A DNA stretch of 64,000 nt from Streptomyces coeruleorubidus. Lineage in GTDB: Bacteria > Actinomycetota > Actinomycetes > Streptomycetales > Streptomycetaceae. The position numbers and the translations under genes were made by a program. This document shows, piece by piece, positions 8,352 through 17,091 of the stretch; the stretch's first letter is position 1, and each line of letters opens with the position of its first letter. The stretch is taken from NCBI RefSeq assembly GCF_008705135.1, contig NZ_CP023694.1:4321001-4385000 (forward strand), given 5' to 3'. The notes below the pieces were generated by a model. It worked only from the letters and a program-made list of their open reading frames with translations, did no database searches and was not told the origin of the DNA.

Positions 8352-8382
8352 TTGGCGGTCGGCTCCCCCGCTGCTCTAAGAT
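8352..8382 (+). promoter_or_regulatory. Candidate promoter of helD
   Basis: TTGGCG (8352-8357) and TAAGAT (8377-8382) are separated by 19 bases, a loose vegetative-type match. This would give a leader of roughly 95 bases before the TTG start at 8484. Confidence 0.35.
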
Positions 8383-8483
8383 CTCCGCTCTTGCCCGCCT
8401 CCCTCCCGGAGCGCCGCCGACCGGACGGAAACCGGCCGGCATCTCACCGCCATCCCTTCAGCAGGTCCTCCGGAGGCACCCCC

Positions 8484-10538
8484 TTGTCCACGCCCGTCGA
8501 CGACCCGCTCTCCCGTGAGCGCTCCCACCTCTCCGCGTCCCGTTCCGCCCTGCGTGCCATGCGCGAGGACGTCGAGGCCCTCGACATCACCGACGTCACC
8601 GCGAACTGGGTCAACGCGGAGGTGCTGGCCCGCCAGATCGAGGAGCGCATCAAGGCCCTGGCCGACCTCAGCGACACGCCGCTGTTCTTCGGCCGGCTCG
8701 ACTACCTGCGCGCACCGGGCGCCGAGCAGGCCGAGGGCGCGGAAGGGGAACGCTTCTACATCGGGCGGCGGCATGTGCACGACGCCGACGGCGACCCGAT
8801 GGTCATCGACTGGCGCGCCCCGGTCTCCCAGCCGTTCTACCGGGCCTCCAAGAAGGACCCGATGGACATCGCGCTGCGCCGCCGCTTCGGGTACACCCGC
8901 GGCGACATCACGGCGTACGAGGACGAGCACCTCTCCGATCCCGCCGAGGCGGCCCGGACCAGCAAGCTGCTCCAGCAGGAGATCGAGCGACCCCGCGTCG
9001 GCCCGATGCGGGACATCGTCGCGACGATCCAGCCCGAGCAGGACGAGATCGTCCGGTCGGGGCTCTCCGGCACGGTGTGCGTGCAGGGCGGCCCGGGCAC
9101 CGGGAAGACCGCCGTCGGCCTGCACCGGGTCGCCTACCTCCTCTACGCCCACCGCGAGCGCCTCGCCCGCACCGGCACGCTCGTCATCGGACCGAACCGT
9201 TCCTTCCTGCACTACATCGAGCAAGTGCTCCCCGCTCTCGGCGAGTTGGCGGTCCAGCAGGCCACCGTCGAGGACCTGGTGGGCCACGTGGAGATCAAGG
9301 GGACGGACGACGCGACGGCCGCGGTCGTCAAGGGCGACGCCCGGATGGCGCGGGTGCTGCGCAGGGCCCTCTACTCGCACGTCACGATGCCCACCGAGCC
9401 GGTCGTGGTCGTGCGCGGCTCCCGCCGGTGGCGCGTGGCGGCGTACGAACTGGAGGAGATCGTCCGCGAGTTGCTCGACCGCGACATCCGCTACGGCGCC
9501 GCCCGCGAGGCCCTGCCGCAGCGCATCGCGCACGCCGTGCTGGTGCAGATGGAGCGGTCGGGGGAGGCGCCGGACGACCGGGTGCAGGACGCGGTGGCCC
9601 GCAACAGCGCGGTCAAGGCCGCCGTCAAGGCGGTCTGGCCGGCCGTCGACCCGGCGAAGCTGGTGCTGCGCCTGCTGTCGGACCCGGACTTCCTCGCCGG
9701 ACACGCGGCGGGGATCCTCGACGAGGAGGAGCAGAAGGCGGTGCTGTGGACGAAACCGGCGCGCAGCGTCAAGTCCGCCCAGTGGTCGGCCGCCGACGCC
9801 GTTCTCATCGACGAGGCCACCGACCTGATCCAGCGCACGCACTCCCTCGGCCATGTCGTCCTCGACGAGGCACAGGACCTCTCCCCCATGCAGTACCGGG
9901 CGGTCGGCCGCCGCTGCACGACCGGCAGCGCGACCGTCCTCGGCGACCTGGCGCAGGGCACGACGCCGTGGGCGACCCGGGGATGGGAGGAGGCACTGAC
10001 CCACCTGGGCAAGCCGGAGGCGGTGATCGAGGAGCTGACGGCCGGTTTCCGCGTGCCGACGGACGTCATCACCTACGCCTCCCGGCTGCTCCCGCACATC
10101 GCCCCGGGGCTCACCCCGGTCGTGTCGATCCGTGAGAACCCGGGGCACTTCGAGGTCCGGCCGGTCGCGGGGACGACGGACGTGGTCGACGCCTGCCGCG
10201 CATCCCTGCGCCACGAGGGTTCGACGGGCCTGATCGCGGCGGACGCCCGGGTCCCGGAGCTGGCGGCGGCCCTGACGGAGGCCGGGATCCCGTACCTCGG
10301 CCCCGGCGAGGAGACCACCCAGGAGACCCGCCTGACCCTGGTCCCGGCGTCGCTCGCCAAGGGTCTGGAGTACGACTACGTCGTCCTGGACGAGCCCCGG
10401 GCGGTGGTCGACGGCGAGCCGGACGAACGGACGGGCTTGCGACGCCTGTACGTGGCGCTGACGCGCGCGGTGTCCGGCCTTGTCGTCACGCACGCGGCCG
10501 GGCTGCCGCCACAGTTGGCGTCAACTCCCCTTCGCTGA
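8484..10538 (+). CDS. HelD-type superfamily 1 helicase (RNA polymerase-associated ATPase)
   Basis: The start is TTG 8484, decided by GGAGG at 8472-8476 with a 7-base spacer; no ATG comes earlier with a ribosome site. The 684-residue protein has an N-terminal helical region, Walker A GGPGTGKTAVGLHR (about residue 202), motif II VVLDEAQDLSPMQ (about 460), TVLGDLAQGTTPW, and the C-terminal KGLEYDYVVLDEP and LYVALTRA blocks. This is the order seen in HelD proteins, which bind RNA polymerase and release it from DNA or drugs. HelD paralogues linked to rifamycin tolerance (HelR) exist in Streptomyces, but I cannot tell which type this is. A palindrome and tandem repeats precede the promoter. Confidence 0.85.
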   Translation: MSTPVDDPLSRERSHLSASRSALRAMREDVEALDITDVTANWVNAEVLARQIEERIKALADLSDTPLFFGRLDYLRAPGAEQAEGAEGERFYIGRRHVHDADGDPMVIDWRAPVSQPFYRASKKDPMDIALRRRFGYTRGDITAYEDEHLSDPAEAARTSKLLQQEIERPRVGPMRDIVATIQPEQDEIVRSGLSGTVCVQGGPGTGKTAVGLHRVAYLLYAHRERLARTGTLVIGPNRSFLHYIEQVLPALGELAVQQATVEDLVGHVEIKGTDDATAAVVKGDARMARVLRRALYSHVTMPTEPVVVVRGSRRWRVAAYELEEIVRELLDRDIRYGAAREALPQRIAHAVLVQMERSGEAPDDRVQDAVARNSAVKAAVKAVWPAVDPAKLVLRLLSDPDFLAGHAAGILDEEEQKAVLWTKPARSVKSAQWSAADAVLIDEATDLIQRTHSLGHVVLDEAQDLSPMQYRAVGRRCTTGSATVLGDLAQGTTPWATRGWEEALTHLGKPEAVIEELTAGFRVPTDVITYASRLLPHIAPGLTPVVSIRENPGHFEVRPVAGTTDVVDACRASLRHEGSTGLIAADARVPELAAALTEAGIPYLGPGEETTQETRLTLVPASLAKGLEYDYVVLDEPRAVVDGEPDERTGLRRLYVALTRAVSGLVVTHAAGLPPQLASTPLR

Positions 10539-10557
10539 AGCCTCGGGCTTGCACGAC

Positions 10558-10580
10558 GGGCATCACTGGCGGTGATGCCC
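10558..10580 (+). terminator. Terminator hairpin after helD
   Basis: GGGCATCAC and GTGATGCCC form a 9-bp stem with a 5-base loop, 19 bases after the helD stop and before the convergent SDR stop; it could serve both strands. No U-run follows, as is common in Streptomyces. Confidence 0.6.
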
Positions 10581-10618
10581 GCGGGAGGCCCATCAGCGCC
10601 CAGCAGTCGCTCCTGCGC

Positions 10619-11359
10619 TCAGGTAGCGACCAAGCCGCCGTCTGCGGTGAGCACCGCGCCGGTGATGTAGCTGGCCTTGTCGGAAGCCAGGAACAGCACG
10701 GCCTCGGCGATCTCCTCAGGCTCGCCGGCGCGGGTGAGCGGTGTGTTCTGGCTGAACGCCTCGAACATCTCTCCCACCGTGTCGACGGCCGTGTCGGTCC
10801 GGATCGGGCCGGGCGCCACAGAGTTGACGCGAACGCCCGCCGCGCCGAACTCGACGGCCCACGACCGGGTCAGCGCGTCCATCGCGGCCTTGGAGGCGTT
10901 GTAGACGGAGCCGACCGGGGTGCCGATCTGCGCGGCGACCGACGACACGTTGACGATCGCCCCCTTCTTCTTGGCCACCATGGCCGGCGCGAGCGCGGCT
11001 GTCAGGAAGTAGGACGCACGAACATTGATGTCGAACACCTGCTCGTAGCTGTCGAGCGACTGCTCGGGGGTCGGCGAGAACGGGAAGATGCCCGCGTTGT
11101 TCACCAGCACGTCCACCTCGCCGACCTCCTCGGCGAGCTTGCGGACGTCGTCGATCTTCGCGACGTCCGCGACGACGAAGTGGCCCGTCCCGCCCGCCTC
11201 CTCGATCAGCTCGACGGTCTCCTTGCCGAGCTCGGCCCTGCGCCCCGTCACGTAGACGGTGGCACCCGCCTCCGCGAGCTTGACCGCGATCGCGCGGCCG
11301 ATACCCGACGTGGCGCCGGTGACGAGTGCCTTCTTGCCCTGAAGTTCGTTGGTTGACAT
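10619..11359 (-). CDS. Short-chain dehydrogenase/reductase (SDR), 246 residues
   Basis: This is a classical SDR oxidoreductase. Visible are the NAD(P)-binding TGATSGIGRA, VNNAG, the catalytic serine in IVNVSSVA, the YNASK catalytic Tyr/Lys pair, and PGPIRTD. Length is normal. An Arg-rich TGRR after the second strand suggests NADPH preference. Substrate is unknown. The SARP gene lies 82 bases upstream on the same strand, so the pair may be linked in expression or regulation. No strong ribosome site is seen before ATG 11359. Confidence 0.88.
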   Translation of the reverse strand: MSTNELQGKKALVTGATSGIGRAIAVKLAEAGATVYVTGRRAELGKETVELIEEAGGTGHFVVADVAKIDDVRKLAEEVGEVDVLVNNAGIFPFSPTPEQSLDSYEQVFDINVRASYFLTAALAPAMVAKKKGAIVNVSSVAAQIGTPVGSVYNASKAAMDALTRSWAVEFGAAGVRVNSVAPGPIRTDTAVDTVGEMFEAFSQNTPLTRAGEPEEIAEAVLFLASDKASYITGAVLTADGGLVAT

Positions 11360-11441
11360 GTCCGCAAACCTGGCCGTGTCAGATCGTCAGAGCATAATTT
11401 CCGGATATACGGCCTGGTCAGGTCGAGGGCTTCGAAATGAA

Positions 11442-12980
11442 TCAGGCGGTCAGGGCCGCTGTGCGCCGCCCGAAGTAAAGGCGCACGAACTGCGGCAGCC
11501 GGTAGCGGCCGAGTACGAGCGGCTCGATCAGGTGCACGCCCGCGAGTGACTCCAGCACCAGCTCGATCTCACCGGGGTCGGCCCCGGACATGTCCGCCGC
11601 CTTGTGACTGTCGATCACCTCGGCGTCCTGGCGCGCGAAGCACATGAGCATGCGCCGTTCCGGTTCGCTCAGCTGCTCCTCGGCTGCGATCAACGGGGCC
11701 AGCATCGCGGCGCAGTCGGACGGGATCACGCCGTCGAGCGTGCTCTCCCGCTGCATCTGCAGCAGGGCCATCTCGATCGTCCAGTGAGGACGCGAGCTGA
11801 GCTTGCCGCCGATCACCCTGATCGGGCCCGGCAGTCGCGAAAGGCGTTCCACCAGCATCCCGGCCTGCTCGGGTTCCGCGTCCGCACGCACCGGGCCGAA
11901 GGTCTTGCGGAGGAACTCCCGTGCCTCCCGCTCGGTCAGCCCGGCGATCTTCATCCAGGTCACCCCCGGCAGCTCGTGCAACCGGCGGACGCTCGTGAGA
12001 ATCATCGCCGACCCGGGCGTGGCGAGATCGCGTACGGCCGCCGCGTCCTGCACGTCGTCGACCACTACCAGGAACCGCTTGCCGCGCGCCTTCTCCCGCC
12101 ACAGTGCGGCTTTGTCGGCGACGGGGTTCTCCACGCCGACCGCGCGCAACAGCTGGTTGGCGACGTCCCCGCCCCTGACGAAGATCTGCCCGTCCGGGAA
12201 GCGGCCCCTGACGAGGTGGCCGATCCGGGTGGCCAGCACGGTCTTGCCGCTGCCCCGCATACCGGTGATGCCCACGGTGCCCGGCAACGTCCGGAGAGCC
12301 TGCGCGATCTCCTCGGCGCGGCCGGTGAAGTCGATCAGATCCGGCAGCAGCTGCTCCGGCCTGCGCGGCGGGGCGAGGTCGCCGTTGAGGATCTGCGCGT
12401 GGACCTCGCGCAGCTCCGGCCCCGGGTCGAGGCCGAGCTCCTCGTTGAGGAGTGCGCGCGCCTGGTGGAAGTGGTCAAGTGCTTCCCCCTGCCTGCCCTC
12501 CAGGTAGAGCGCGCGCATCAGGAGGGCGCGCGGTCGTTCCCTGAGCGGGAAGGCGGCGACGTGCTTCTGCAGCTCCAGCACGTCGAGCTCGCGTTCGAGG
12601 CAGTCCTCCCGCGCCTTGAGCCGGTAGTCGCCGAGCCGCACCCGTTGCGCGTCGAAGTAGGCGCTCCGGAGGCCTTCCAAGGGCTCGCCGCGGCAGTCGT
12701 CGACGATTTCGGCGCGGACCGTGTACCCGCCGTCCCTGGACTTCAGGTTCAGCTCCGGAAGCGTCTTGCGGAGCTTGTACACGTACGTCCGCAACGCCAT
12801 CACCGCGCTCGGCGTCGGGTCGTCCCAGACCATGCCGATCAACTGGTCGTTGCTCAGCCGGATGCCGTTGTTCAGCAGCAACGCCGCCAGCACCGCCCGC
12901 TGCTGGCGCGGCCCCAGTTCGATCTCCTCGTCGTCGCGCCAGGCTCGTACCGGACCCATCAGTGAGAAGCGCAGGCTCAT
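11442..12980 (-). CDS. AfsR/SARP-family regulator with NB-ARC ATPase and shortened BTAD
   Basis: ATG 12980 gives 512 residues. The N-terminal OmpR-like winged helix is intact (MSLRFSLMGPV, LGPRQQRAVLAALLLNNG, ALRTYVYKLRKTL, GGYTV). The bacterial transcriptional activation domain then seems to begin late: the stretch that normally links GY.V to LWRGEPL.. is reduced to about six residues, so roughly 40 residues of the first BTAD helices are missing. The rest of BTAD is typical (HPLRERPRALLM-like block, GRQGEALDHF, LGLDPGPELREVH). An NB-ARC follows with Walker A GMRGSGKTV and Walker B RFLVVVDDV. There is no C-terminal TPR region. It probably regulates transcription; the SDR downstream is a possible target. 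Confidence 0.85.
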   Translation of the reverse strand: MSLRFSLMGPVRAWRDDEEIELGPRQQRAVLAALLLNNGIRLSNDQLIGMVWDDPTPSAVMALRTYVYKLRKTLPELNLKSRDGGYTVRAEIVDDCRGEPLEGLRSAYFDAQRVRLGDYRLKAREDCLERELDVLELQKHVAAFPLRERPRALLMRALYLEGRQGEALDHFHQARALLNEELGLDPGPELREVHAQILNGDLAPPRRPEQLLPDLIDFTGRAEEIAQALRTLPGTVGITGMRGSGKTVLATRIGHLVRGRFPDGQIFVRGGDVANQLLRAVGVENPVADKAALWREKARGKRFLVVVDDVQDAAAVRDLATPGSAMILTSVRRLHELPGVTWMKIAGLTEREAREFLRKTFGPVRADAEPEQAGMLVERLSRLPGPIRVIGGKLSSRPHWTIEMALLQMQRESTLDGVIPSDCAAMLAPLIAAEEQLSEPERRMLMCFARQDAEVIDSHKAADMSGADPGEIELVLESLAGVHLIEPLVLGRYRLPQFVRLYFGRRTAALTA

Positions 12981-13122
12981 GCAACGGCACAACGCACGGG
13001 CACATCCCCTGCTTCCCCGTACAGAGGCAACCGAGGGAACGTGCGACGGTGAACTCCGCCGCCCGTGAAGGTGTTGTCAGACGTCACGGTCACCGTCACC
13101 CGCGGGTGCGGCCCGGGGGTGT

Positions 13123-13815
13123 TCAGACGGAGTCCAGGGCGGCCCGCCACCGCGCGACGGCATCCGCCGACACCGGTGCCTCCCAGCCCTCCGGCCGGGC
13201 CGCCCCGCCGATGTGGAAGCCGTCGACCCCGGCCGTCAGCAGCGTCGGCACATGGTCGAGCCGCAGCCCGCCCCCCACCAGGAGATGCTGCTCGTACCCC
13301 GGCTCCCCCTGCCGGGCCGCCTCCGCGAGCAGCACGGGAAGCCCGTCGTCGACCCCGTCCGCCGCCCCGGCCGTCAGGTACGTGTCCAACCCCGGCATCC
13401 CGTCCAGCTGCTTGCGCAGCGCGTCCCGGTCGGCGGCCCGGTCGATCGCCCGGTGGAAGGTCCAGGGGCAGCCGTCCAGCGCCCCCACAACCCGCTCCAC
13501 AGCCGCCAGATCCACCCCACCCCCCGCGTCGAGGAACCCCAGCACGAACTCCTCGGCCCCGGCCTCCCGCAGCCCGGCGGTCACACCGACCAGCCGGTCG
13601 ACGTCCCCGGCCGCGAAGCCGTCGGCGAGCCGCAGCATCACCCGCAGCGAGATGTCGACGGCACGGCGGATCCCGGCGACGGTGGCGGCCGACGGGGTGA
13701 GCCCGTCGGCCGCCATGTCGGTGACCAGTTCGAGGCGGTCCGCGCCTCCGGCCTGGGCGGCGACCGCGTCCTCGACGCCGAGGGCGATCACCTCCAGGAC
13801 TGCACGCTTGCTCAT
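13123..13815 (-). CDS. cutC: CutC-family protein
   Basis: The 230-residue protein matches the CutC TIM-barrel family: LEVIALGVEDAVAAQAGGAD and RLELVTDMAADGLTPS near the N-terminus, a central FHRAID, and GGGLRLDHV then GFHIGGAARP near the C-terminus. CutC was first linked to copper tolerance in E. coli, but its enzymatic role is unsettled. ATG 13815 follows GAAGGGG. It is monocistronic by spacing and faces the MDMPI gene upstream on the same strand about 100 bases away. Confidence 0.85.
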   Translation of the reverse strand: MSKRAVLEVIALGVEDAVAAQAGGADRLELVTDMAADGLTPSAATVAGIRRAVDISLRVMLRLADGFAAGDVDRLVGVTAGLREAGAEEFVLGFLDAGGGVDLAAVERVVGALDGCPWTFHRAIDRAADRDALRKQLDGMPGLDTYLTAGAADGVDDGLPVLLAEAARQGEPGYEQHLLVGGGLRLDHVPTLLTAGVDGFHIGGAARPEGWEAPVSADAVARWRAALDSV

Positions 13816-13918
13816 GGGGCCCCTTCGTCGGCATGGCGTCGGCGTTCGACAACAGGTCTAGTCCAATCAAGACTACGCTGCCCCCTCACGCCCGATTCCA
13901 AGCCCTGGAGGACATGGC

Positions 13919-14599
13919 TCACCCGAAGAGGTTCAGGTCCTTCGCCTCCACCCCGACCAGCTCGAACGCGGGCGCCCCGTCGACCGGCCGTCCCGTGTAC
14001 AGCCGCACCAGCGTCGGCCCGTCCCCGATGAAGCGCCCCGGGGGCCGCTCCCCGCCGCTCTCGCCCAGCCGCAGCGGTTCGTCCGGGTCGTCGAGGTCGG
14101 CGTGCAGCGGCACGTGCCCCCGCTCGCGGGTGAGCCGGGCGAGCAGCGCGAGCGCGTCCGGCAGCCCGGCCCCGCCGTACGCCCCGGGCTCGCCGAGGGC
14201 CTCGCGCACGTCCCCGGCGTGCACCCACTCCCCCAGCGCGAGGCCGTCCAGCTTCCCGTCCGACCCTGCGATGACCGGCCCGGCCCCGGTCATCCCGCGC
14301 TCCAGCTCGTCGACCACCCGCGCGTTGCTCCAGCCGTCGCGCTCGGCGATGTCCCGGTCGTTCGACTCGGGCGAGAACACGCCCTCCTCGAACCGGTTCT
14401 CCACCACCCGCGTGAGCGCGGCCGAGCAGTGCGCCAGCACCGACCGCACCGACCAGCCCGGACACGCCCTCACGGGCAGCGCGAAGTCCTCCTCGGCCCT
14501 GCCCCGCAACAGCGGGATCAGCGCGTCACGCTCGATCGCGAGCAGCCGCCCGGGCTGCTCGGGGTCCCGTACGTCGTGCACATCAGCAGGAGTCGTCAT
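13919..14599 (-). CDS. Maleylpyruvate isomerase N-terminal (MDMPI/DinB-like) family protein
   Basis: ATG 14599 is chosen over GTG 14608. The 226-residue product has the mycothiol-dependent isomerase/DinB-like helical bundle (ACPGWSVRSVLAHCSAAL, LGEWVHAGDVREALGEP) with His residues placed for a metal site. Such proteins bind a divalent metal and a low-molecular thiol (mycothiol in actinobacteria) and act in small-molecule isomerisation, transfer or resistance. Substrate is unknown. It is divergent from the HD-domain gene with 47 bases between starts. A second MDMPI-like domain occurs in the fusion gene at 15320. Confidence 0.75.
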   Translation of the reverse strand: MTTPADVHDVRDPEQPGRLLAIERDALIPLLRGRAEEDFALPVRACPGWSVRSVLAHCSAALTRVVENRFEEGVFSPESNDRDIAERDGWSNARVVDELERGMTGAGPVIAGSDGKLDGLALGEWVHAGDVREALGEPGAYGGAGLPDALALLARLTRERGHVPLHADLDDPDEPLRLGESGGERPPGRFIGDGPTLVRLYTGRPVDGAPAFELVGVEAKDLNLFG

Positions 14600-14646
14600 G
14601 GGACCCACGCTAGGTGCCGCGGCCCGTTCGGCGGGAGAATGCCCCC

Positions 14647-15309
14647 ATGGCCGATCTCGACGTCCTCCGCGCCCGCTTCGTCCGCACCCTGGAAGCGGCC
14701 CGGGGCCCGGCCGGCGGCCCGGACCCGGACCCGTACGCCGACGACCTGCTCGGCCGCTGGCAGGAGCCCCAGCGCCGCTACCACACGGTCGCGCATCTCA
14801 CGGCGGTCCTGGACCACATCGACGTGCTGGAGAAGTACGCGCACGACCCGGACGTGGTCCGGCTGGCCGCGTGGTTCCACGACGCCGTCTACCTCCCCGA
14901 CCGCTCCGAGAACGAGGAACGCTCCGCCCGCCTGGCCGAGCGCGCCCTCCCCGAGGCCGGCATGTCCGCCGCCAAGACCGCCGAGGTGGCCCGCCTGGTC
15001 CGCCTCACCGTCGGCCACGACCCCGCCGACGACGACCCCGACGGCCAGGTGCTGTGCGACGCCGACCTGGCGATCCTCGCCTCGCCCCCGTCGGCGTACG
15101 CCGCCTACACCGCGGCCGTCCGCGAGGAGTACCACTTCGTCCCGAACGACGCCTTCCGCGCGGGCCGCGCGGCGATCCTGCGCCAACTCCTCGACCTGCC
15201 GAGGCTGTTCAGGACGCCGTACGGAGCGTCGGAGTGGGAGGCGACGGCCCGCTACAACCTCACCGCCGAGCTGGAAATGCTGTCGCTTCCACCGGACGTC
15301 CCCTCGTAA
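14647..15309 (+). CDS. HD-domain metal-dependent phosphohydrolase
   Basis: The 220-residue product carries HD-superfamily residues in order: HTVAHL near residue 46, AAWFHDAVY with the HD pair, and a later CDADLAIL aspartate. This is the compact predicted-HD-hydrolase family found in many actinobacteria. The substrate is unknown; a nucleotide or phosphate ester is usual. GGGAGAA lies about 8-14 bases before ATG 14647. The next gene starts 10 bases after the stop, so they may be co-transcribed. Confidence 0.82.
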   Translation: MADLDVLRARFVRTLEAARGPAGGPDPDPYADDLLGRWQEPQRRYHTVAHLTAVLDHIDVLEKYAHDPDVVRLAAWFHDAVYLPDRSENEERSARLAERALPEAGMSAAKTAEVARLVRLTVGHDPADDDPDGQVLCDADLAILASPPSAYAAYTAAVREEYHFVPNDAFRAGRAAILRQLLDLPRLFRTPYGASEWEATARYNLTAELEMLSLPPDVPS

Positions 15310-15319
15310 CCTGCCCGGC

Positions 15320-16396
15320 ATGTGGACAACGGGCGCGGAACAGGTGGAGCAGGCCGTCGACGAGTGCGTGGGCCTGCTGGGGGCGGTCACCGACCGGGAC
15401 TGGGAGGCGGTGCGCGCCGGGCGGCTGGAGTGGAGCTGCCGGGAGACGGCGGAGCATATCGCCGGGGACCTCATCGGGTACGCGGGGCAGCTGGCGGGGC
15501 GCGAGCCCGAGGGGTACACGCCGTTCGAGATCTCGTTGGAGGAGGGGACGGACAACGCGGGTGCGCTGCGCGTGATCCGCACGATGGGCGCCCTGTTCGC
15601 CGCCGCGATCCGCACCACCCCGCGCGAGGTGCGGGCCTTCCATCCGTATCCGTTCCGCAGCGCGAACCGTGAGGGGTTCGCCGCGATGGGCGTGGCCGAG
15701 GTGCTGCTGCACACCCACGACATGGCCGAGGGGCTGGGCGTGTCGTACGAACCGGCCCCCGAGCTGTGCGACTTCGTCCTCACCCGGATCTTCCCGCACG
15801 TGCAGCCCGGCCCCACCCCGTGGCAGACCCTGCTGTGGGCCACCGGCCGGGGTGACCTGCCCGGCCGCGAACCGGTCACCGAGTGGCGCTGGTCCAACAA
15901 CCTGGTGCTGCCGACCGAGCGGCTCACCCTTGAAGGCGTCACTCCGGCGGCGGCCGGCGATCTGGGCATGGTCGGCGACGGCGGCTTCGAGTGGCTCGGA
16001 GGCGACCCGGCCGAGGGCACCCGGGTGGGCGCCGGGCTGGTGTTCAAGCAGTACGAGGACGGCGTCCACCGGCCCGAGTGGGGCATGTACGTCCTGGTCC
16101 GGCGCGAGGACGGCCGCGCGCTCGGCGCCATGGGCTTCCACGGCGTCCCGGACGAGTCGGGGCGGGTGGAAATCGGTTACGACCTGGTCGAAGCGGCCCG
16201 TGGCCACGGTTACGCCACCGAGGCGCTGCGCGCGCTGTCGGCGTACGCGCTGTCCCGGGACGAGGTACGGACCGTCGTCGCGAACGTCGAGCGGGACAAC
16301 ACGCCCTCGCACAACGTCCTCGCCCGCGCCGGGTTCAAGGCCGTCGCGGAGGACGCCGAGCAGGTCGCCTACGAACTGCGCGAACCCGGCGCCTGA
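15320..16396 (+). CDS. MDMPI/DinB-like domain fused to a GNAT acetyltransferase
   Basis: ATG 15320 gives 358 residues. Residues 1-~190 form an MDMPI/DinB-like bundle (ETAEHIAGDLIGYAG, AEVLLHTHDMAEGLG). Residues ~195-355 are a RimJ-type GNAT domain (IGYDLVEAARGHGYATEALRA split over the acetyl-CoA loop; ERDNTPSHNVLARAGF at the end). Putting a thiol/metal-binding bundle before an N-acetyltransferase suggests modification or detoxification of a small amine, which is inference. The last 28 bases overlap the 3' end of the convergent DUF4031 gene. Confidence 0.8.
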   Translation: MWTTGAEQVEQAVDECVGLLGAVTDRDWEAVRAGRLEWSCRETAEHIAGDLIGYAGQLAGREPEGYTPFEISLEEGTDNAGALRVIRTMGALFAAAIRTTPREVRAFHPYPFRSANREGFAAMGVAEVLLHTHDMAEGLGVSYEPAPELCDFVLTRIFPHVQPGPTPWQTLLWATGRGDLPGREPVTEWRWSNNLVLPTERLTLEGVTPAAAGDLGMVGDGGFEWLGGDPAEGTRVGAGLVFKQYEDGVHRPEWGMYVLVRREDGRALGAMGFHGVPDESGRVEIGYDLVEAARGHGYATEALRALSAYALSRDEVRTVVANVERDNTPSHNVLARAGFKAVAEDAEQVAYELREPGA

Positions 16397-16656
16397 GCCC
16401 GCCCCTTGGGCCGCCGCAGCCCCGCCCCGTGCAGCAGCCGCACCACTTCGCGGCTGCTGACCTCCACGGCCCCGGCGGCCACGACGTCCGCGTACCGCTC
16501 GGCGGGGATGTCGTAGTGGTCGCGCTCGAAGGCACGCCGGGGCACACCGAGGCGTTCGGCGAAGGTGTGCAGCTCCTCGTACGAGACGTCGCTGATCAGG
16601 TGGGACCACATGCGCCCGTGGCCGGGCCAGGTCGGCGGGTCGATGTAGACGGTCAC
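16369..16656 (-). CDS. DUF4031 domain protein, 95 residues
   Basis: GTG 16656 shares GTGA with the stop of the upstream gene, a classic coupled arrangement. The product starts VTVYIDPPTWPGHGRMWSHL and continues SYEELHTFAERLGVP, RRAFERDHYDIP and a C-terminal basic tail. This matches the DUF4031 family of short actinobacterial proteins; its function is unknown. The conserved His/Trp/Asp residues at the N-terminus could be catalytic. Confidence 0.75.
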   Translation of the reverse strand: MTVYIDPPTWPGHGRMWSHLISDVSYEELHTFAERLGVPRRAFERDHYDIPAERYADVVAAGAVEVSSREVVRLLHGAGLRRPKGRAQAPGSRSS

Positions 16657-17036
16657 GAGGGCGCCGCTCCGCCGAGGGCCTCGCCCAGCGATCCCAGCGC
16701 CGCGACCTTCACGCCCGCCTCGCTGCACACCCAGTGCGGGTCGGGCCCCAACTCCGGTTGCACGTCCAGCGCGTGCGGGTCGCCGGTGCCGCACACCGGG
16801 CACAGCGGCCAGCGGCCGTAGCGCTCCAGCAGGGCGTCCTGCACGTCCTGCGCGACCAGACCGGCGACGTACTGCGCGCCCTCCGGCCACTGCTCGACCC
16901 ACCACCGCCGCTGCACGACGGACTGCTCGACCAGCGACACGACGTCCGCCTCGGCGACGCGTCCCGCGACGAGGTCGGCCAGCACGAGGGCGCGCGCGGC
17001 GTGCAGCGCCTGCTCCAGGGGGCTGATGGGGTCCAT
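16653..17036 (-). CDS. Conserved hypothetical protein with CPVC motif, 127 residues
   Basis: ATG 17036 begins MDPISPLEQALHAAR. The protein is helical and ends with a small cysteine motif (WPLCPVCGTGDPHALDV) and a third Cys (HWVCSEAG), which could bind zinc. It is translationally coupled to the DUF4031 gene by the GTGA overlap, so the two probably act together. It is divergent from the RpiR gene with only 55 bases between starts. I do not recognise a family with a function. Confidence 0.65.
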   Translation of the reverse strand: MDPISPLEQALHAARALVLADLVAGRVAEADVVSLVEQSVVQRRWWVEQWPEGAQYVAGLVAQDVQDALLERYGRWPLCPVCGTGDPHALDVQPELGPDPHWVCSEAGVKVAALGSLGEALGGAAPS

Positions 17037-17055
17037 GCCCCCATTGTGCGCACTC

Positions 17056-17087
17056 TTGACCGTGACGCCGAGCCGAAAATATCTTTC
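17056..17087 (+). promoter_or_regulatory. Promoter and overlapping operator of rpiR-murQ
   Basis: TTGACC (17056-17061) and TATCTT (17080-17085) are 18 bases apart. An imperfect dyad GAAAATATCTTTC (17075-17087) covers the -10. The predicted transcript starts near 17092, at the GTG itself, so a leaderless message is likely. GAAA..TTTC dyads are typical of RpiR/MurR-type operators. Confidence 0.45.
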
Positions 17088-17091
17088 AGAG

